The notes under the pieces: generated by a model
Database searches by the model: none
Seen by the model: the letters and a program-made list of their open reading frames with translations, nothing else
Told to the model about the DNA's origin: nothing
Source of the DNA: Galbibacter pacificus
GTDB taxonomy: Bacteria > Bacteroidota > Bacteroidia > Flavobacteriales > Flavobacteriaceae
Direction of reading: 5' to 3'
Length of the DNA: 64,000 nucleotides
Assembly (NCBI RefSeq): GCF_029603165.1
Contig: NZ_JAQSVC010000001.1
Span: forward strand, 682,001-746,000
Program-made: the position numbers and the translations under genes
Shown: piece by piece, positions 1 to 9,164 of the stretch
Numbering within the stretch: the stretch's first letter is position 1
Layout of the letters: the number at the start of each line of letters is the position of its first letter

Positions 1-842
1 CCACAACTACCATGGCCTCAAGTATTGCTTCGTTTTATTCAGGGGCAAAAGTTTGCCATGTGGAAGCAGGATTAAGGACCTTCAGTATGCAGTCTCCTTT
101 TCCAGAGGAAATGAACCGATGTGTTACCGGCGTGGTCTCAAATTATCATTTCTCCCCGACAGAAACATCAAAAGAAAACTTGTTAAAAGAAAACAAAGTT
201 GAAAAATCGATTTTAATAACTGGAAATACGGTGATAGACGCATTGCTTTTTAGTGTTGAAAAGATTAAATCAGTTGAATTTTTAGATGATGAAGTTAAGA
301 AGCTTGAAGGAGCAATCGACCTTGAGAAGAAGTTAGTCTTAGTTACGGGCCACCGAAGAGAAAATCACGGTCATGGGTTTTTAAACATATGCAAGGCTTT
401 AAGGACAATAGCGGAAGAGAATCCCGATATTCAAATTGTTTATCCGGTACATCTAAACCCGAATGTTCAAAAACCGGTATATGAATTACTCTCTGGGATT
501 CCTAATGTAAAATTAATTAATCCCCTTTCGTATCCCGCTTTTGTGTGGTTAATGGAGAAATCTTATTTAATAATAACAGACAGTGGGGGGGTGCAGGAAG
601 AAGCACCAAGTCTGGGCAAACCTGTGTTGGTGATGCGGGACACTACGGAACGCCCTGAGGCCGTGGAGGCAGGTACGGTGTTGTTGGTGGGTACGGATAG
701 CGATAAAATAATTAAGGAAGCAACTTCGTTATTAAAGAATGAAGAGCTATATAACAAAATGAGTAATCTACATAATCCTTATGGAGACGGTAGAGCATGC
801 AAAAGGATTGTAGATTATATAAAAGAAATTTCAAATGGATAA
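1..842 (+). CDS. wecB: UDP-N-acetylglucosamine 2-epimerase (non-hydrolysing), 5' end missing
   Basis: Interconverts UDP-GlcNAc and UDP-ManNAc in the cytoplasm, the first step towards UDP-ManNAcA. The reading frame is open from base 3 (TTTMAS), so the gene starts upstream of the window; the apparent Met at base 12 is internal. About 280 residues are present against roughly 375 in the family, so about 95-100 N-terminal residues are missing. Visible family motifs are CHVEAGLRTF, FPEEMNR, GHRRENHG and TDSGGVQEEAPSLGKP, followed by RDTTERPEAVEAGT. The stop overlaps the wecC start by 8 bases (ATGGATAA), so the two are translationally coupled. The identification is secure; only the start is unknown. 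Confidence 0.96.
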   Translation, partial: TTTMASSIASFYSGAKVCHVEAGLRTFSMQSPFPEEMNRCVTGVVSNYHFSPTETSKENLLKENKVEKSILITGNTVIDALLFSVEKIKSVEFLDDEVKKLEGAIDLEKKLVLVTGHRRENHGHGFLNICKALRTIAEENPDIQIVYPVHLNPNVQKPVYELLSGIPNVKLINPLSYPAFVWLMEKSYLIITDSGGVQEEAPSLGKPVLVMRDTTERPEAVEAGTVLLVGTDSDKIIKEATSLLKNEELYNKMSNLHNPYGDGRACKRIVDYIKEISNG

Positions 843-2046
843 GCCAGAAGTTGTAATGGTAGGCCTTGGGTATATTGGATTGCCAACAGCGGCGTTAATT
901 GCCCAAAATAAAACTTGTGTTCATGGAGTTGATATAAATCCGCAAGTAGTGGATACAATCAATGCCGGAAAAATACATATTATAGAACCGGAATTAGACA
1001 ACGCAGTTGCGCAAGCTGTTAAAGGGGGGTTTTTAAAAGCATCAACACAACCAGTAGGAGCAAATACATATTTAATTGTTGTTCCAACGCCATTTAAAGG
1101 TAAAAACGAACCCGATATATCTTTTGTGGAAGCGGCTACCAAAGCTGTTATACCTTTGTTGAAGGAAGGTGATTTGTATATTATAGAGTCAACCTCCCCA
1201 ATCGGGACTACAGAAAAAATGATGCAATTGATTTATTCTGAGCGTTCCGAACTAGAAGGGAAATTATATATTGCATATTGTCCCGAAAGAGTGTTGCCAG
1301 GAAATGTGATGTACGAATTAGTTCACAACGATCGAGTGATTGGAGGAGTTGATGAAAAATCCACTCAAAAAGCGATAGCTTTTTATCGCCAATTTATAAA
1401 AGGAGATTTACACAAAACCAATGCCCGCACTGCAGAAATGTGTAAATTAGTAGAAAATTCGTCAAGAGATGTGCAAATAGCATTTGCTAATGAATTGTCG
1501 TTAATTTGTGACAAAGCAGATATTAATGTTTGGGAGTTAATCAATTTGGCAAATAAACACCCAAGAGTGAACATTTTGCAGCCAGGATGTGGAGTAGGGG
1601 GCCACTGCATAGCTGTAGACCCATATTTTATAGTAGCAGATTATCCTATGGAATCACAGATTATAGGTAAGGCTCGGGAAATTAATAATTATAAATCCTT
1701 TTGGTGTGCCGAAAAAGTGCAAACAGCCAAATTAGAGTTTGAATTAAAACATGGCAGAAAGCCAAATATTGCTTTAATGGGCTTGGCGTTTAAACCTAAT
1801 ATTGATGATTTAAGGGAATCACCGGCTAAATACATTGCGCAAAAAGTATTGCAAAATGCTAATAACGAAGAATATTTTATTGTGGAACCTAATATTTCTG
1901 AACATAAGGTTTTTAAATTGACCGACTATAAAGAAGCAGTGAAAAAAGCTGATATAATCGTGTTTTTAGTAGCTCATGATGAATTTAAAAATTTGAATTT
2001 ATCTGAAGATCAAGTAGTGTTGGATTTTTGTGGGATAAAAAGATAG
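835..2046 (+). CDS. wecC: UDP-N-acetyl-D-mannosamine dehydrogenase
   Basis: Oxidises UDP-ManNAc to UDP-ManNAcA with two NAD+. The 403-residue protein has the N-terminal Rossmann motif VGLGYIGLPTA, a central helical domain, the catalytic-cysteine motif GCGVGGHCIAVDP (Cys at about residue 258) and a C-terminal UDP-binding domain with GLAFKPNIDDLRESP. Length and order of domains match the UDP-glucose/UDP-ManNAc dehydrogenase family; the wecB partner makes ManNAc the likely sugar. The GT26 gene downstream belongs to the family that includes the ManNAcA transferase WecG. The start overlaps wecB. A related GlcNAc or GalNAc dehydrogenase cannot be excluded from sequence alone. Confidence 0.94.
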   Translation: MDKPEVVMVGLGYIGLPTAALIAQNKTCVHGVDINPQVVDTINAGKIHIIEPELDNAVAQAVKGGFLKASTQPVGANTYLIVVPTPFKGKNEPDISFVEAATKAVIPLLKEGDLYIIESTSPIGTTEKMMQLIYSERSELEGKLYIAYCPERVLPGNVMYELVHNDRVIGGVDEKSTQKAIAFYRQFIKGDLHKTNARTAEMCKLVENSSRDVQIAFANELSLICDKADINVWELINLANKHPRVNILQPGCGVGGHCIAVDPYFIVADYPMESQIIGKAREINNYKSFWCAEKVQTAKLEFELKHGRKPNIALMGLAFKPNIDDLRESPAKYIAQKVLQNANNEEYFIVEPNISEHKVFKLTDYKEAVKKADIIVFLVAHDEFKNLNLSEDQVVLDFCGIKR

Positions 2047-2168
2047 TTTAATACAAATGTTAGAAGAATTTTTGATGAAATTGATTAAAAGTGTTCACGG
2101 AAATTTAACTATTATAATATACTAGTGATATAAAAAGGGTTTACGGCAGGATAAGTAATTATTATAAT

Positions 2169-2176
2169 TAATTTTG
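2169..2176 (+). promoter_or_regulatory. Candidate Bacteroidota -7 box
   Basis: TAATTTTG matches the TAnnTTTG -7 consensus. It lies about 80 bases before the flippase gene, in a 208-base gene-free stretch (2047-2254) that holds nothing else I recognise. No convincing TTTG -33 element sits at the expected 19-20 base spacing. This marks a possible internal promoter at the border between wecBC and the AT-rich module. Confidence 0.35.
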
Positions 2177-2254
2177 GAGATTTCGCAGGATGATATTTTC
2201 TACTAAAATGATGATAGATGTAAAGTTTAATTTTTTGGAATATTTTTATGACTG

Positions 2255-3484
2255 ATGATTAATAAATTAAGAGAAAAAATATTAAGCCATGGATCCATAA
2301 TTATAATGGCATTAGGTTCTTTACTTCTTTTTGTTTCAAATATTTTACTAAAAAAAAAATTATCTCCGGAAGAATATGGAGAGTATTCATTGTTTATAAC
2401 ATATCTATCTCTAATTAATTCATTTGGTCTATTAGGATGTGAACAAGTTTTTTTGCGTATTAGTAAATTTTTAAAGAATGATTTTATTGAAACGAGCAAG
2501 AGGTTATTTCTTTCCATAATATTGATTGGTTTGATATTTAGTTTCATTTTAAGTTTTATATTGGAAAATTATTTTTTAAAGAACTATTTCACTTTAATTT
2601 ATATATGTACGGTTTCAATTAGTTTAGGAATGTTTCAATTTAATATTCTGAGACTTAATGCAGAATTTTTAAATGCTCAAATATTAGGAAATAGCTGGAG
2701 AATAATTTTGGGTGTTTTAGTATTTACTTTATTAATCAATAGTTTCAGTATTGATTTTACGGTTTTAATTTATGTTTTAACATTTGTTATATTTCTTTCT
2801 GTTTTGATAAGTGGGATTTATATATTAAAAAGAATACGGTTTGTTTTTAAAATAGACCATTCATCTTCCACATTGCTGAAATATTCTTTTCATTTTTTTA
2901 TAGCTTTATCGACGCTTTCACTTATTGGTAATATAGATAAGTTTTATATAGAGTTTGAGTTTGGGAAAAAGCAGTTAGGGGATTACTTTTACTTAGCAAA
3001 TCTTTTTATTTTTCCGTTTTCATTACTCCAAAGTTATGTTGGTTTCAAGGAATTAGTTCATTTTAAAAATAATTTCAATAAAGAGGTATTGAATAAAAAA
3101 ATAGAGAAAATAAATGTCTTTGGAATTGCTTTAGGATTTTTATTAGTGTTTCTTAATTATATATTGTTTCGATTGAATTTTTTAGATGTGGATTTGTCGT
3201 CATACTGGTTATTAGTATTCTTTTTTATTTTGACAGGTGTTTTGAAATTAAACTATGCTATACAGTCATCTGTTTTTGGTGCCATTGGTGAAATTAGTAC
3301 AATTAAATTGGCTAATTTTCAATCATTGATACTTATTTTTCTGTTAGGGTTGGTGTTTATACTAGTTTTACCTAAAAAAATTGAATATGTCGGTCTTGCA
3401 GTTTTTTTTCTATGGTTGTCTAGAGTTTGTATATGGAAATTTAATATTAACAAACAATTAAAAAAGAATGAATTTGAAGTATGA
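2255..3484 (+). CDS. Wzx-like polysaccharide flippase
   Basis: Predicted inner-membrane translocator of lipid-linked oligosaccharide repeat units. The 409-residue protein is almost entirely hydrophobic, with about 12 membrane segments, and begins with a basic amphipathic start followed by a pattern typical of the MATE-like Wzx/RfbX family (KKKLSPEEYGEYSLFITYLSL near residues 33-53, where flippases carry the LGPEEYG-type motif). Its position after wecBC and before acyltransferase and polymerase genes fits. The gene is much more AT-rich than wecBC. The stop overlaps the next gene by 17 bases. Assignment rests on topology, the motif and context. Confidence 0.8.
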   Translation: MINKLREKILSHGSIIIMALGSLLLFVSNILLKKKLSPEEYGEYSLFITYLSLINSFGLLGCEQVFLRISKFLKNDFIETSKRLFLSIILIGLIFSFILSFILENYFLKNYFTLIYICTVSISLGMFQFNILRLNAEFLNAQILGNSWRIILGVLVFTLLINSFSIDFTVLIYVLTFVIFLSVLISGIYILKRIRFVFKIDHSSSTLLKYSFHFFIALSTLSLIGNIDKFYIEFEFGKKQLGDYFYLANLFIFPFSLLQSYVGFKELVHFKNNFNKEVLNKKIEKINVFGIALGFLLVFLNYILFRLNFLDVDLSSYWLLVFFFILTGVLKLNYAIQSSVFGAIGEISTIKLANFQSLILIFLLGLVFILVLPKKIEYVGLAVFFLWLSRVCIWKFNINKQLKKNEFEV

Positions 3485-3968
3485 GATCCAATTATGGGCA
3501 AATGCGTTTGTAAAATTGATTCCTGGGTATATCGGTTGTCGAATAAGAAATTTGCTTTTACCATATAGAAGAGGAGTCAATGTAAAAGTTTGGGAGAATG
3601 TTCAAATAGACTCGCCTAGTAGGTTAATATTAGGAGATCAAGTTTCGATTAACAGAAATTGTGTGATTCATGCGGGAGGGGGGATTGTAATAGGGGATAA
3701 TACCTTGATCGGCCCCAATGTAATTATCTATAGTCAAAACCATAGGTATAAAAATAGTTCAGAGTTAGTGAGAAATCAAGGTTATGACTTAAAGAAGGTT
3801 GTGATAGGTAGTAATGTTTGGGTTTCGGCCTCGGTAATTATATTACCTGGAATAGAGATTGGGAACAATGTAGTTATTGGAGCAGGGACAATTGTAACTA
3901 AAAATGTTCCGGATGATACTATAGCGATTGGAAGCCCGCTCAGGATTATACAAAAAACTAACTTTTAA
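3468..3968 (+). CDS. Hexapeptide-repeat acyltransferase (LbH/WbbJ type)
   Basis: Likely transfers an acetyl group from acetyl-CoA to a hydroxyl or amino group of a sugar in the glycan. The 166-residue protein has imperfect hexapeptide repeats from about residue 48 to 160 (ILGDQVSINRNCVIHAGGG, VIGDNTLIGPNVII, VIGSNVWVSASVIILPG, EIGNNVVIGAGTIVTKNV), the signature of a left-handed beta helix. The catalytic-type histidine is in SQNHRYK. The C-terminal GSPLRII end is also typical. It overlaps the flippase gene by 17 bases. The substrate cannot be read from sequence. Confidence 0.88.
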   Translation: MNLKYEIQLWANAFVKLIPGYIGCRIRNLLLPYRRGVNVKVWENVQIDSPSRLILGDQVSINRNCVIHAGGGIVIGDNTLIGPNVIIYSQNHRYKNSSELVRNQGYDLKKVVIGSNVWVSASVIILPGIEIGNNVVIGAGTIVTKNVPDDTIAIGSPLRIIQKTNF

Positions 3969-3977
3969 ACGCGTAAC

Positions 3978-5234
3978 TTGATTCACCATATTTTTTTTAT
4001 ATTATTATCCTCCGTATTCTTAGGCTTAGGAACAATGAGCTCCTCGTCATTAATAGTATTGAAAAAAAATGGCATTAGGGGATTTATTGCACTAATCGTT
4101 TTACTTCCCATAACAAATTTCACTCAAATTTACCATACCAAGTTTCAGCTTTCGATATATTATTTCTTTTTTATCGGTACAACTTTGAATTCGATTTATA
4201 AGATAATACTAAGAAACAAGGTTAATAAAAATTCAATTATAGGACTTTGCTTATTAGTGTTGTTTTTATGCTTTTACCTTTTTCATTATTTAATATTCAT
4301 TGATGAACAGAGAAGTGTAATCAATATCTTAAAAGATATTAAACCTATATTGCTTTTAACAATTGGATTTTTGTATATACCATATACAAGAAAAGATATT
4401 TTTAGGTTTTTAGATCAAAAGTTCATTAATAGAATTATTAAAATAAACTTTATTGTTTGTTCTGTAATTTATTTCTTGATGTACAAATTTAGAATTGATC
4501 AATATATTTCAAATGATTCTTATTTTAAAATAAATGAAACTAGATATTTGACCTTAGGATCATATTTCTGTGTATTTTATTTATTGAACCATATTTTTAA
4601 CGGTAAGCCCCCATCCCTAAAGTATTTGTTTTACTCTGCAATGCCTGTAATTTTATACACGGGTAATCGCACCTTAGTATTATCAATTTTAATTACTGTT
4701 TTAATATATTATCTTTCTAAATTAACAGCTAAGAAAATATTAGGCATAGTTTTATCAGGTGTTGGAATATTAGTTAGTTTCACGTTTTTAGTCAATAATG
4801 TAAATGAAAATTCAGGTTTATATAGATTTAAAAGTTTAATAAGTTACGATTATTTGGAAAAGGCATTAAGTAATAGGTTTTCTCCTTTCTTTTATGAATT
4901 CAAAAATAGTTCTATATTGGATATAATCTTTGGTAAGGGGATAGGAAAAACTTTTTTTATACCATGGTTTGTATATAGGGATAATATTGATGATTATAAC
5001 ATTTACATAGACAGCCTATATTTTACTTTATTTCTTAAGTATGGTTTGTTCTCAATTTTTATTTATTTAATTATTTATAATTATATACGTCTTGGCAACA
5101 ATAAAAATGTATCTATTTTTTATATGTTATTTTTTTTAATATTGAGTTTTACTAATGCTATAGTTTATCAATTTCCATTTTTATGGATACTTATTTTGTT
5201 AGCTTTTCCTTTTTCTGAACTAGATAAATCATAA
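3978..5234 (+). CDS. Polytopic membrane protein, probable Wzy-type polymerase
   Basis: A 418-residue integral membrane protein with about 10-12 hydrophobic segments and one larger loop (about residues 270-330). Wzy polymerases share little sequence, so the call comes from topology, length and position directly after a flippase and an acyltransferase. The chosen start is TTG, 9 bases after the previous stop; an ATG 42 bases further in (before SSSSLIVL) is an alternative. The 3' end overlaps by 67 bases the convergent gene on the other strand. It could also be an O-antigen ligase or an acyltransferase. Confidence 0.6.
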   Translation: MIHHIFFILLSSVFLGLGTMSSSSLIVLKKNGIRGFIALIVLLPITNFTQIYHTKFQLSIYYFFFIGTTLNSIYKIILRNKVNKNSIIGLCLLVLFLCFYLFHYLIFIDEQRSVINILKDIKPILLLTIGFLYIPYTRKDIFRFLDQKFINRIIKINFIVCSVIYFLMYKFRIDQYISNDSYFKINETRYLTLGSYFCVFYLLNHIFNGKPPSLKYLFYSAMPVILYTGNRTLVLSILITVLIYYLSKLTAKKILGIVLSGVGILVSFTFLVNNVNENSGLYRFKSLISYDYLEKALSNRFSPFFYEFKNSSILDIIFGKGIGKTFFIPWFVYRDNIDDYNIYIDSLYFTLFLKYGLFSIFIYLIIYNYIRLGNNKNVSIFYMLFFLILSFTNAIVYQFPFLWILILLAFPFSELDKS

Positions 5235-6457
5235 TTTACTTGCAAACATATAAATAAAGTGAAAAGCACTATACCGTTATGTCTTTCTAAATAAGATTCA
5301 GTTAAAAATAAAAAAGAAATTAAAGTCACAAACAAAAATCCAGTAATATTTTTACTTTTCCAAAAGAAGACGGAATAGTAAAATATTAGAAATATCAAAG
5401 TTAATTCGCCAATAATCCCCGCACCAACGTATATTTGTATGTATTGATTATGCGCATTATATCTTTCTTTTGCAAAATGGAGCAAACCATTTCTCTCATA
5501 TGATTTTATAATTGCATTATTGGCATTTTGAATGCCATTGCCAAATAAAATACTTTTGTTTGCCTCAATGGCTGCGTCAAATTGTCTAAGTTTATTCAAT
5601 CCATCTCTGTGCGTAGTTCCGTTACTAAATGTAAAACCAATTATTTGTTGAAATCGGTATCGGGTGGCTCTGACATTGTAAAGTGCGGTAGACAATATTA
5701 TTGCTGACGTGATGGTGACGACGATACCTAGAATTGCTTTTTTTCGAAGTATGAAATAATAAAAAATATAAAATAGAATTAGAATTACCAAGGCAACGAT
5801 GTTCATTCTTGAAGATAGATGTATAATGAAAAATGAAAGATAAAGAATAGCAGTTAAATATATGCCTACATATAATTTCTTTTTGGCAACTAAAAGAAAA
5901 TTGAAAAGTAGTATTATCGCTAATAATACAAAAAATGAGTAATATGTGCTATCAAGCCCAATTGTATCAGCTAGTTTTATATAGGAATAGTCTTTACGAA
6001 ATAACAAATTTAAACTTTCATTTTTAGTGATCAATAGGCTTATCATTGTAAGATGAGAATAAATGGCATTTAATATTATCCATAAAACATAATATAATTC
6101 TATTCTTAGCAATTCTTTTCTGGATATTTTAATAAAAATGAAAATAATTGGAATAATAAGAAATAGTAATGCCCTTAATAAATATTTCTTTGTTTCACTA
6201 AAATCGTAACTATCAAATAAAAGTAGATTTAAAACTGTTAAAATAAAAAATAAGATAATTGGATAATAATAAGTGGGAGCGTTTTTTTTTTTGTCTTTAA
6301 TATATTGCGCAGTAGAAAAGATAAATAATACAATTAGGGCAATACTATTTATATTTTCCTTGATAGTTAAAGATATAAAAGTTAGAGATAATAGAATTAC
6401 TTTGATATTTTGCTTAAATTCTTTTTTTAAGAATGATAAATTAAAACTTAAGTGCAT
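5168..6457 (-). CDS. O-antigen ligase / Wzy family membrane protein, opposite strand
   Basis: A 429-residue protein with about 12 membrane segments. It contains the long loop typical of the Wzy_C/WaaL family: SILFGNGIQNANNAI followed by ERYNAHNQYIQIYVGAGIIG, where the conserved HNxxL/I-type histidine lies at about residue 340. Proteins of this family either polymerise repeat units or ligate the finished glycan to its acceptor in the periplasm. It is the only minus-strand gene between 1 and 15.9 kb and overlaps the preceding plus-strand gene tail to tail by 67 bases. A separate promoter must lie in 6458-6659. Two other candidates for the same role flank it (3978 and 14691). Confidence 0.8.
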   Translation of the reverse strand: MHLSFNLSFLKKEFKQNIKVILLSLTFISLTIKENINSIALIVLFIFSTAQYIKDKKKNAPTYYYPIILFFILTVLNLLLFDSYDFSETKKYLLRALLFLIIPIIFIFIKISRKELLRIELYYVLWIILNAIYSHLTMISLLITKNESLNLLFRKDYSYIKLADTIGLDSTYYSFFVLLAIILLFNFLLVAKKKLYVGIYLTAILYLSFFIIHLSSRMNIVALVILILFYIFYYFILRKKAILGIVVTITSAIILSTALYNVRATRYRFQQIIGFTFSNGTTHRDGLNKLRQFDAAIEANKSILFGNGIQNANNAIIKSYERNGLLHFAKERYNAHNQYIQIYVGAGIIGELTLIFLIFYYSVFFWKSKNITGFLFVTLISFLFLTESYLERHNGIVLFTLFICLQVNYDLSSSEKGKANKISIHKNGN

Positions 6458-6518
6458 ATGTTTTATTTTTACAACTGGGTTAAGCTTAGCTTATGAATAT
6501 AATTTTATATTTGCTTTT

Positions 6519-6542
6519 CAAGAGTTATTTTAATAACTCTTG
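6519..6542. promoter_or_regulatory. Perfect 10-bp inverted repeat in a divergent intergenic region
   Basis: CAAGAGTTAT, a TTTA spacer, then ATAACTCTTG. It lies between the divergent ligase-like gene (start 6457) and the GT4 gene (start 6660). There is no T-run after it on either strand, so it does not look like a terminator. An operator or a 5'-leader hairpin of the minus-strand gene are the plausible readings. The rest of 6458-6659 is AT-rich and shows no other feature. Confidence 0.45.
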
Positions 6543-6659
6543 CAAAAATACAATTCTTTTTACATGTTTCTATGTGTGATTTTTTATATACTCTGATGTG
6601 AAAATAATTGTGAATATGTTTTTTTGACACGAATTATTAAATAAATATCATTATTTAAA

Positions 6660-7862
6660 TTGAAAATACTACATATATTATATCAATCATTACCTCAAGT
6701 ATCAGGCTCTAGTATTAGATCACGAGATATTTTAATGTCTCAAAAAGAGGTGGGGCTTGATGTATTTGCAATAACAGCACCGTTTCAAGAGGCTCGAAGT
6801 AGAAGTGAAATCATAAACGGGGTAAAGTATTACAGAGCGCGGATAAATAAAAAAGATAGTATTTCTGATAAAACGAAACCATTTCTAAAAAGATTAATTA
6901 GAGTTTTTTATATATTATCATTTTATAAGAAAATCGAAAAGTTGATTACTGAAGAAAAACCAGATGTTTTACATGCGCATGCTGTTTTTATTTGTGGCTT
7001 ACCAACCTTGATACTTTCAAGAAAGTATAAGATACCAATGGTTTACGAAGTTAGATCCTTATGGATGTTAAAAAAAGATAATAGTGTTAAAAGCCAATTT
7101 TTTATATTTGTAGAAAAGCAATTATTCAATCTGGAAAAGTTTATTATGAATAAAGCAGACAAAGTAGTTGTAATTAATGAAAATTTGAAAAAAGTTTTAA
7201 TAGAATTAGGAGTAGCTTCATCAAAAATTTTAGTAGTTAATAACGCAGTAAATACAACATTTATTGAGAACTTGAAACGTGATTTTGAAGTCTCAAAATC
7301 TAAAAAAAGGCTTAATTTTGGCTATATAGGTACTTTGACACCTCACGAGGGAATAGATTTGTTGATTCAAGCTTTTTCCATATTCAATAAAGAACATCCT
7401 AATTCGAGTTTGCATATTTATGGAAGCGGTTTGGAAGAAAATAGGATTAAACAATTGTGTAAAAGTCATGATTTTATTTTTTTTAATGGAAGAATTGACC
7501 CAAATAGTGTAAATGTAGCTTTTGAAGGGATTGATATAATTGTTAATCCTAGATACAAAAATAGGCTTACAGATTCTGTTACACCGTTAAAACCCTTAGA
7601 GGCAATGGCTTATGAAAAGCTATTTATAGGGAGTGATGTTGGGGGAATTAAAGAATTGGTAAACCATAATGTAAATGGATTTTTATTTAAATCTGGGGAT
7701 GTTTATTCGCTTGTTGATTTAATGAAGTGTGTGTCATGTCTAAGTGATGAACGGTTAAAGAGCATTAAAATGAGTGCTTTAGATTATGTTATTAAAGAGA
7801 AAAGTTGGTTAAAGAATGCTGAGCGTTACAAAAAAATATATGAAAAATTAAATTTTAATTAA
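6660..7862 (+). CDS. Glycosyltransferase family 4
   Basis: Cytoplasmic retaining GT-B glycosyltransferase of 400 residues, likely adding one sugar to the lipid-linked unit. The N-terminal domain has the glycine/serine-rich loop SGSSIRSRDIL; the C-terminal donor domain has GYIGTLTPHEGIDLLIQAF, IYGSGLEENRIKQL and the GT4 E-x7-E-type region TPLKPLEAMAYEKLF followed by GSDVGGIKELV. The start codon is TTG; no ATG lies near the conserved start MKILHILYQ. The closely spaced plus-strand run that includes ACP, KASIII and the decorating genes begins here. The sugar donor is unknown. Confidence 0.87.
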   Translation: MKILHILYQSLPQVSGSSIRSRDILMSQKEVGLDVFAITAPFQEARSRSEIINGVKYYRARINKKDSISDKTKPFLKRLIRVFYILSFYKKIEKLITEEKPDVLHAHAVFICGLPTLILSRKYKIPMVYEVRSLWMLKKDNSVKSQFFIFVEKQLFNLEKFIMNKADKVVVINENLKKVLIELGVASSKILVVNNAVNTTFIENLKRDFEVSKSKKRLNFGYIGTLTPHEGIDLLIQAFSIFNKEHPNSSLHIYGSGLEENRIKQLCKSHDFIFFNGRIDPNSVNVAFEGIDIIVNPRYKNRLTDSVTPLKPLEAMAYEKLFIGSDVGGIKELVNHNVNGFLFKSGDVYSLVDLMKCVSCLSDERLKSIKMSALDYVIKEKSWLKNAERYKKIYEKLNFN

Positions 7863-7883
7863 CAATTAATCTGAATCATTAAC

Positions 7884-8159
7884 ATGGAAAGAAAAGAGAA
7901 AATAAAAGAAATAGTTATAAATAGTTTGAAAAAACTAGGTAAAGAAGAAATGATCGATGGTTTCATTAATGCAAATAAAGATACTAAAATTCAAGAATCA
8001 GTAGACAGTATGGCAATTGTAGTTTTATCTGTTGACATAGAAGAAGGATATAAAGATGTTTTTGATAAAGAAATTAAGGTTTTGAATGATCAAGACCCTA
8101 ATTTCTTAACAAATTTCAGGGATGTCTCAACTCTTGTTGAATATATTAATAAACTGTAA
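7884..8159 (+). CDS. Acyl carrier protein-like protein
   Basis: A 91-residue acidic, helical protein. Ser42 within the sequence ESVDSMAIVVL fits the phosphopantetheine attachment site of acyl carrier proteins (D-S-[LM]) at the expected distance from the N-terminus. It would carry an acyl chain as a thioester. It is not in a fatty-acid operon: its stop overlaps the following ketoacyl-ACP synthase start by one base (TAATG), and the next gene is an acyltransferase. That context suggests a dedicated ACP for sugar acylation. Similarity to canonical AcpP is weak apart from the DSM site and helix pattern. Confidence 0.72.
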   Translation: MERKEKIKEIVINSLKKLGKEEMIDGFINANKDTKIQESVDSMAIVVLSVDIEEGYKDVFDKEIKVLNDQDPNFLTNFRDVSTLVEYINKL

Positions 8160-9157
8160 TGGGTAGCCAAATTAATTTTATAGATTACTATTTACCAAAA
8201 AAAATAGTCTCAAATGAGGAGTTGCAAACTCAATTTCCTGATAGAGATATTTCTAAAATGGCAAATAAGATTGGTGTGTACAAAAGGCATGTTGTAGATA
8301 AAGAAGAAACAGCCTTAGATTTAGCTGAAAAGTCATGTAATAATCTTTTCAAGACATATGATAAAGACAAGATTGATTTTGTCATTTTATGTACACAAAG
8401 TCCAGATTATTATTTGCCAACATCTGCTTGTTTATTACAGCAAAGGTTAGGTCTTTCTAAAAATGTAGGAGCTTTTGACGTAAATCAAGGCTGCTCAGGC
8501 TTTATTTATGGTTTAACAATTGCTAAAGGTCTTATATCTGCTAGTATAGCTAAGAATGTGCTTTTGGTTATGTCTGAGACATACTCTAAACATATTAATT
8601 CAAGTGATTTAGGAAATAGAATGATTTTTGGAGATGCATCTTCGGCAATAGTAGTAGAGCATGGAGAAAGTGAAAAAATTGGAAATTTTGTTATAGGTAC
8701 TGATGGAGAGGGAGCTGACAATCTAATAGTTCGTAATGGGGGTATGAAATGCCGTTTTGATATCAATGCTGAGACAATAGTTAGCAGGAATATGGACGAG
8801 CAGACTAATAATGATCTCTATATGAATGGCTCAGAGATTTTCTATTTTGTTGGAAAACAAATACCACAAGTTGTTGAAAATACATTACTTAAAAATAATT
8901 TAGCAAAAAAAGATATTGATTATTATATTTTTCATCAAGCAAATGAATATATGATTGATTTTTTAGCAAAAAAATTAAAACTAAATAAAAATCAATTTTA
9001 TAACAATATTGAAGATATCGGAAATACCGTTTCGTCAACAATACCAATAGCTTTATTGAGGAGCATTAGCGAAGGTTTAGTGAAGCAAGGAGATAAAGTA
9101 ATGCTATGTGGATTTGGTGTTGGTTATTCTTGGGGAGCAGTTATTATTGAAATTTAA
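8159..9157 (+). CDS. 3-oxoacyl-ACP synthase III (FabH/KASIII family)
   Basis: Thiolase-fold enzyme of 332 residues. The full KASIII triad is visible: Cys112 in NQGCSGFIYGL, His259 in FHQANEYMIDF and Asn289 in IGNTVSSTIP. KASIII enzymes condense an acyl-CoA with malonyl-ACP; some relatives instead move acyl groups onto other acceptors. The one-base overlap with the ACP gene and the acyltransferase gene 7 bases downstream argue that it loads or makes an acyl group for sugar modification, not for bulk fatty-acid synthesis. No ketoreductase or dehydratase is nearby, so a beta-keto product or plain acyl transfer are both possible. Confidence 0.9.
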   Translation: MGSQINFIDYYLPKKIVSNEELQTQFPDRDISKMANKIGVYKRHVVDKEETALDLAEKSCNNLFKTYDKDKIDFVILCTQSPDYYLPTSACLLQQRLGLSKNVGAFDVNQGCSGFIYGLTIAKGLISASIAKNVLLVMSETYSKHINSSDLGNRMIFGDASSAIVVEHGESEKIGNFVIGTDGEGADNLIVRNGGMKCRFDINAETIVSRNMDEQTNNDLYMNGSEIFYFVGKQIPQVVENTLLKNNLAKKDIDYYIFHQANEYMIDFLAKKLKLNKNQFYNNIEDIGNTVSSTIPIALLRSISEGLVKQGDKVMLCGFGVGYSWGAVIIEI

Positions 9158-9164
9158 GAAATAA

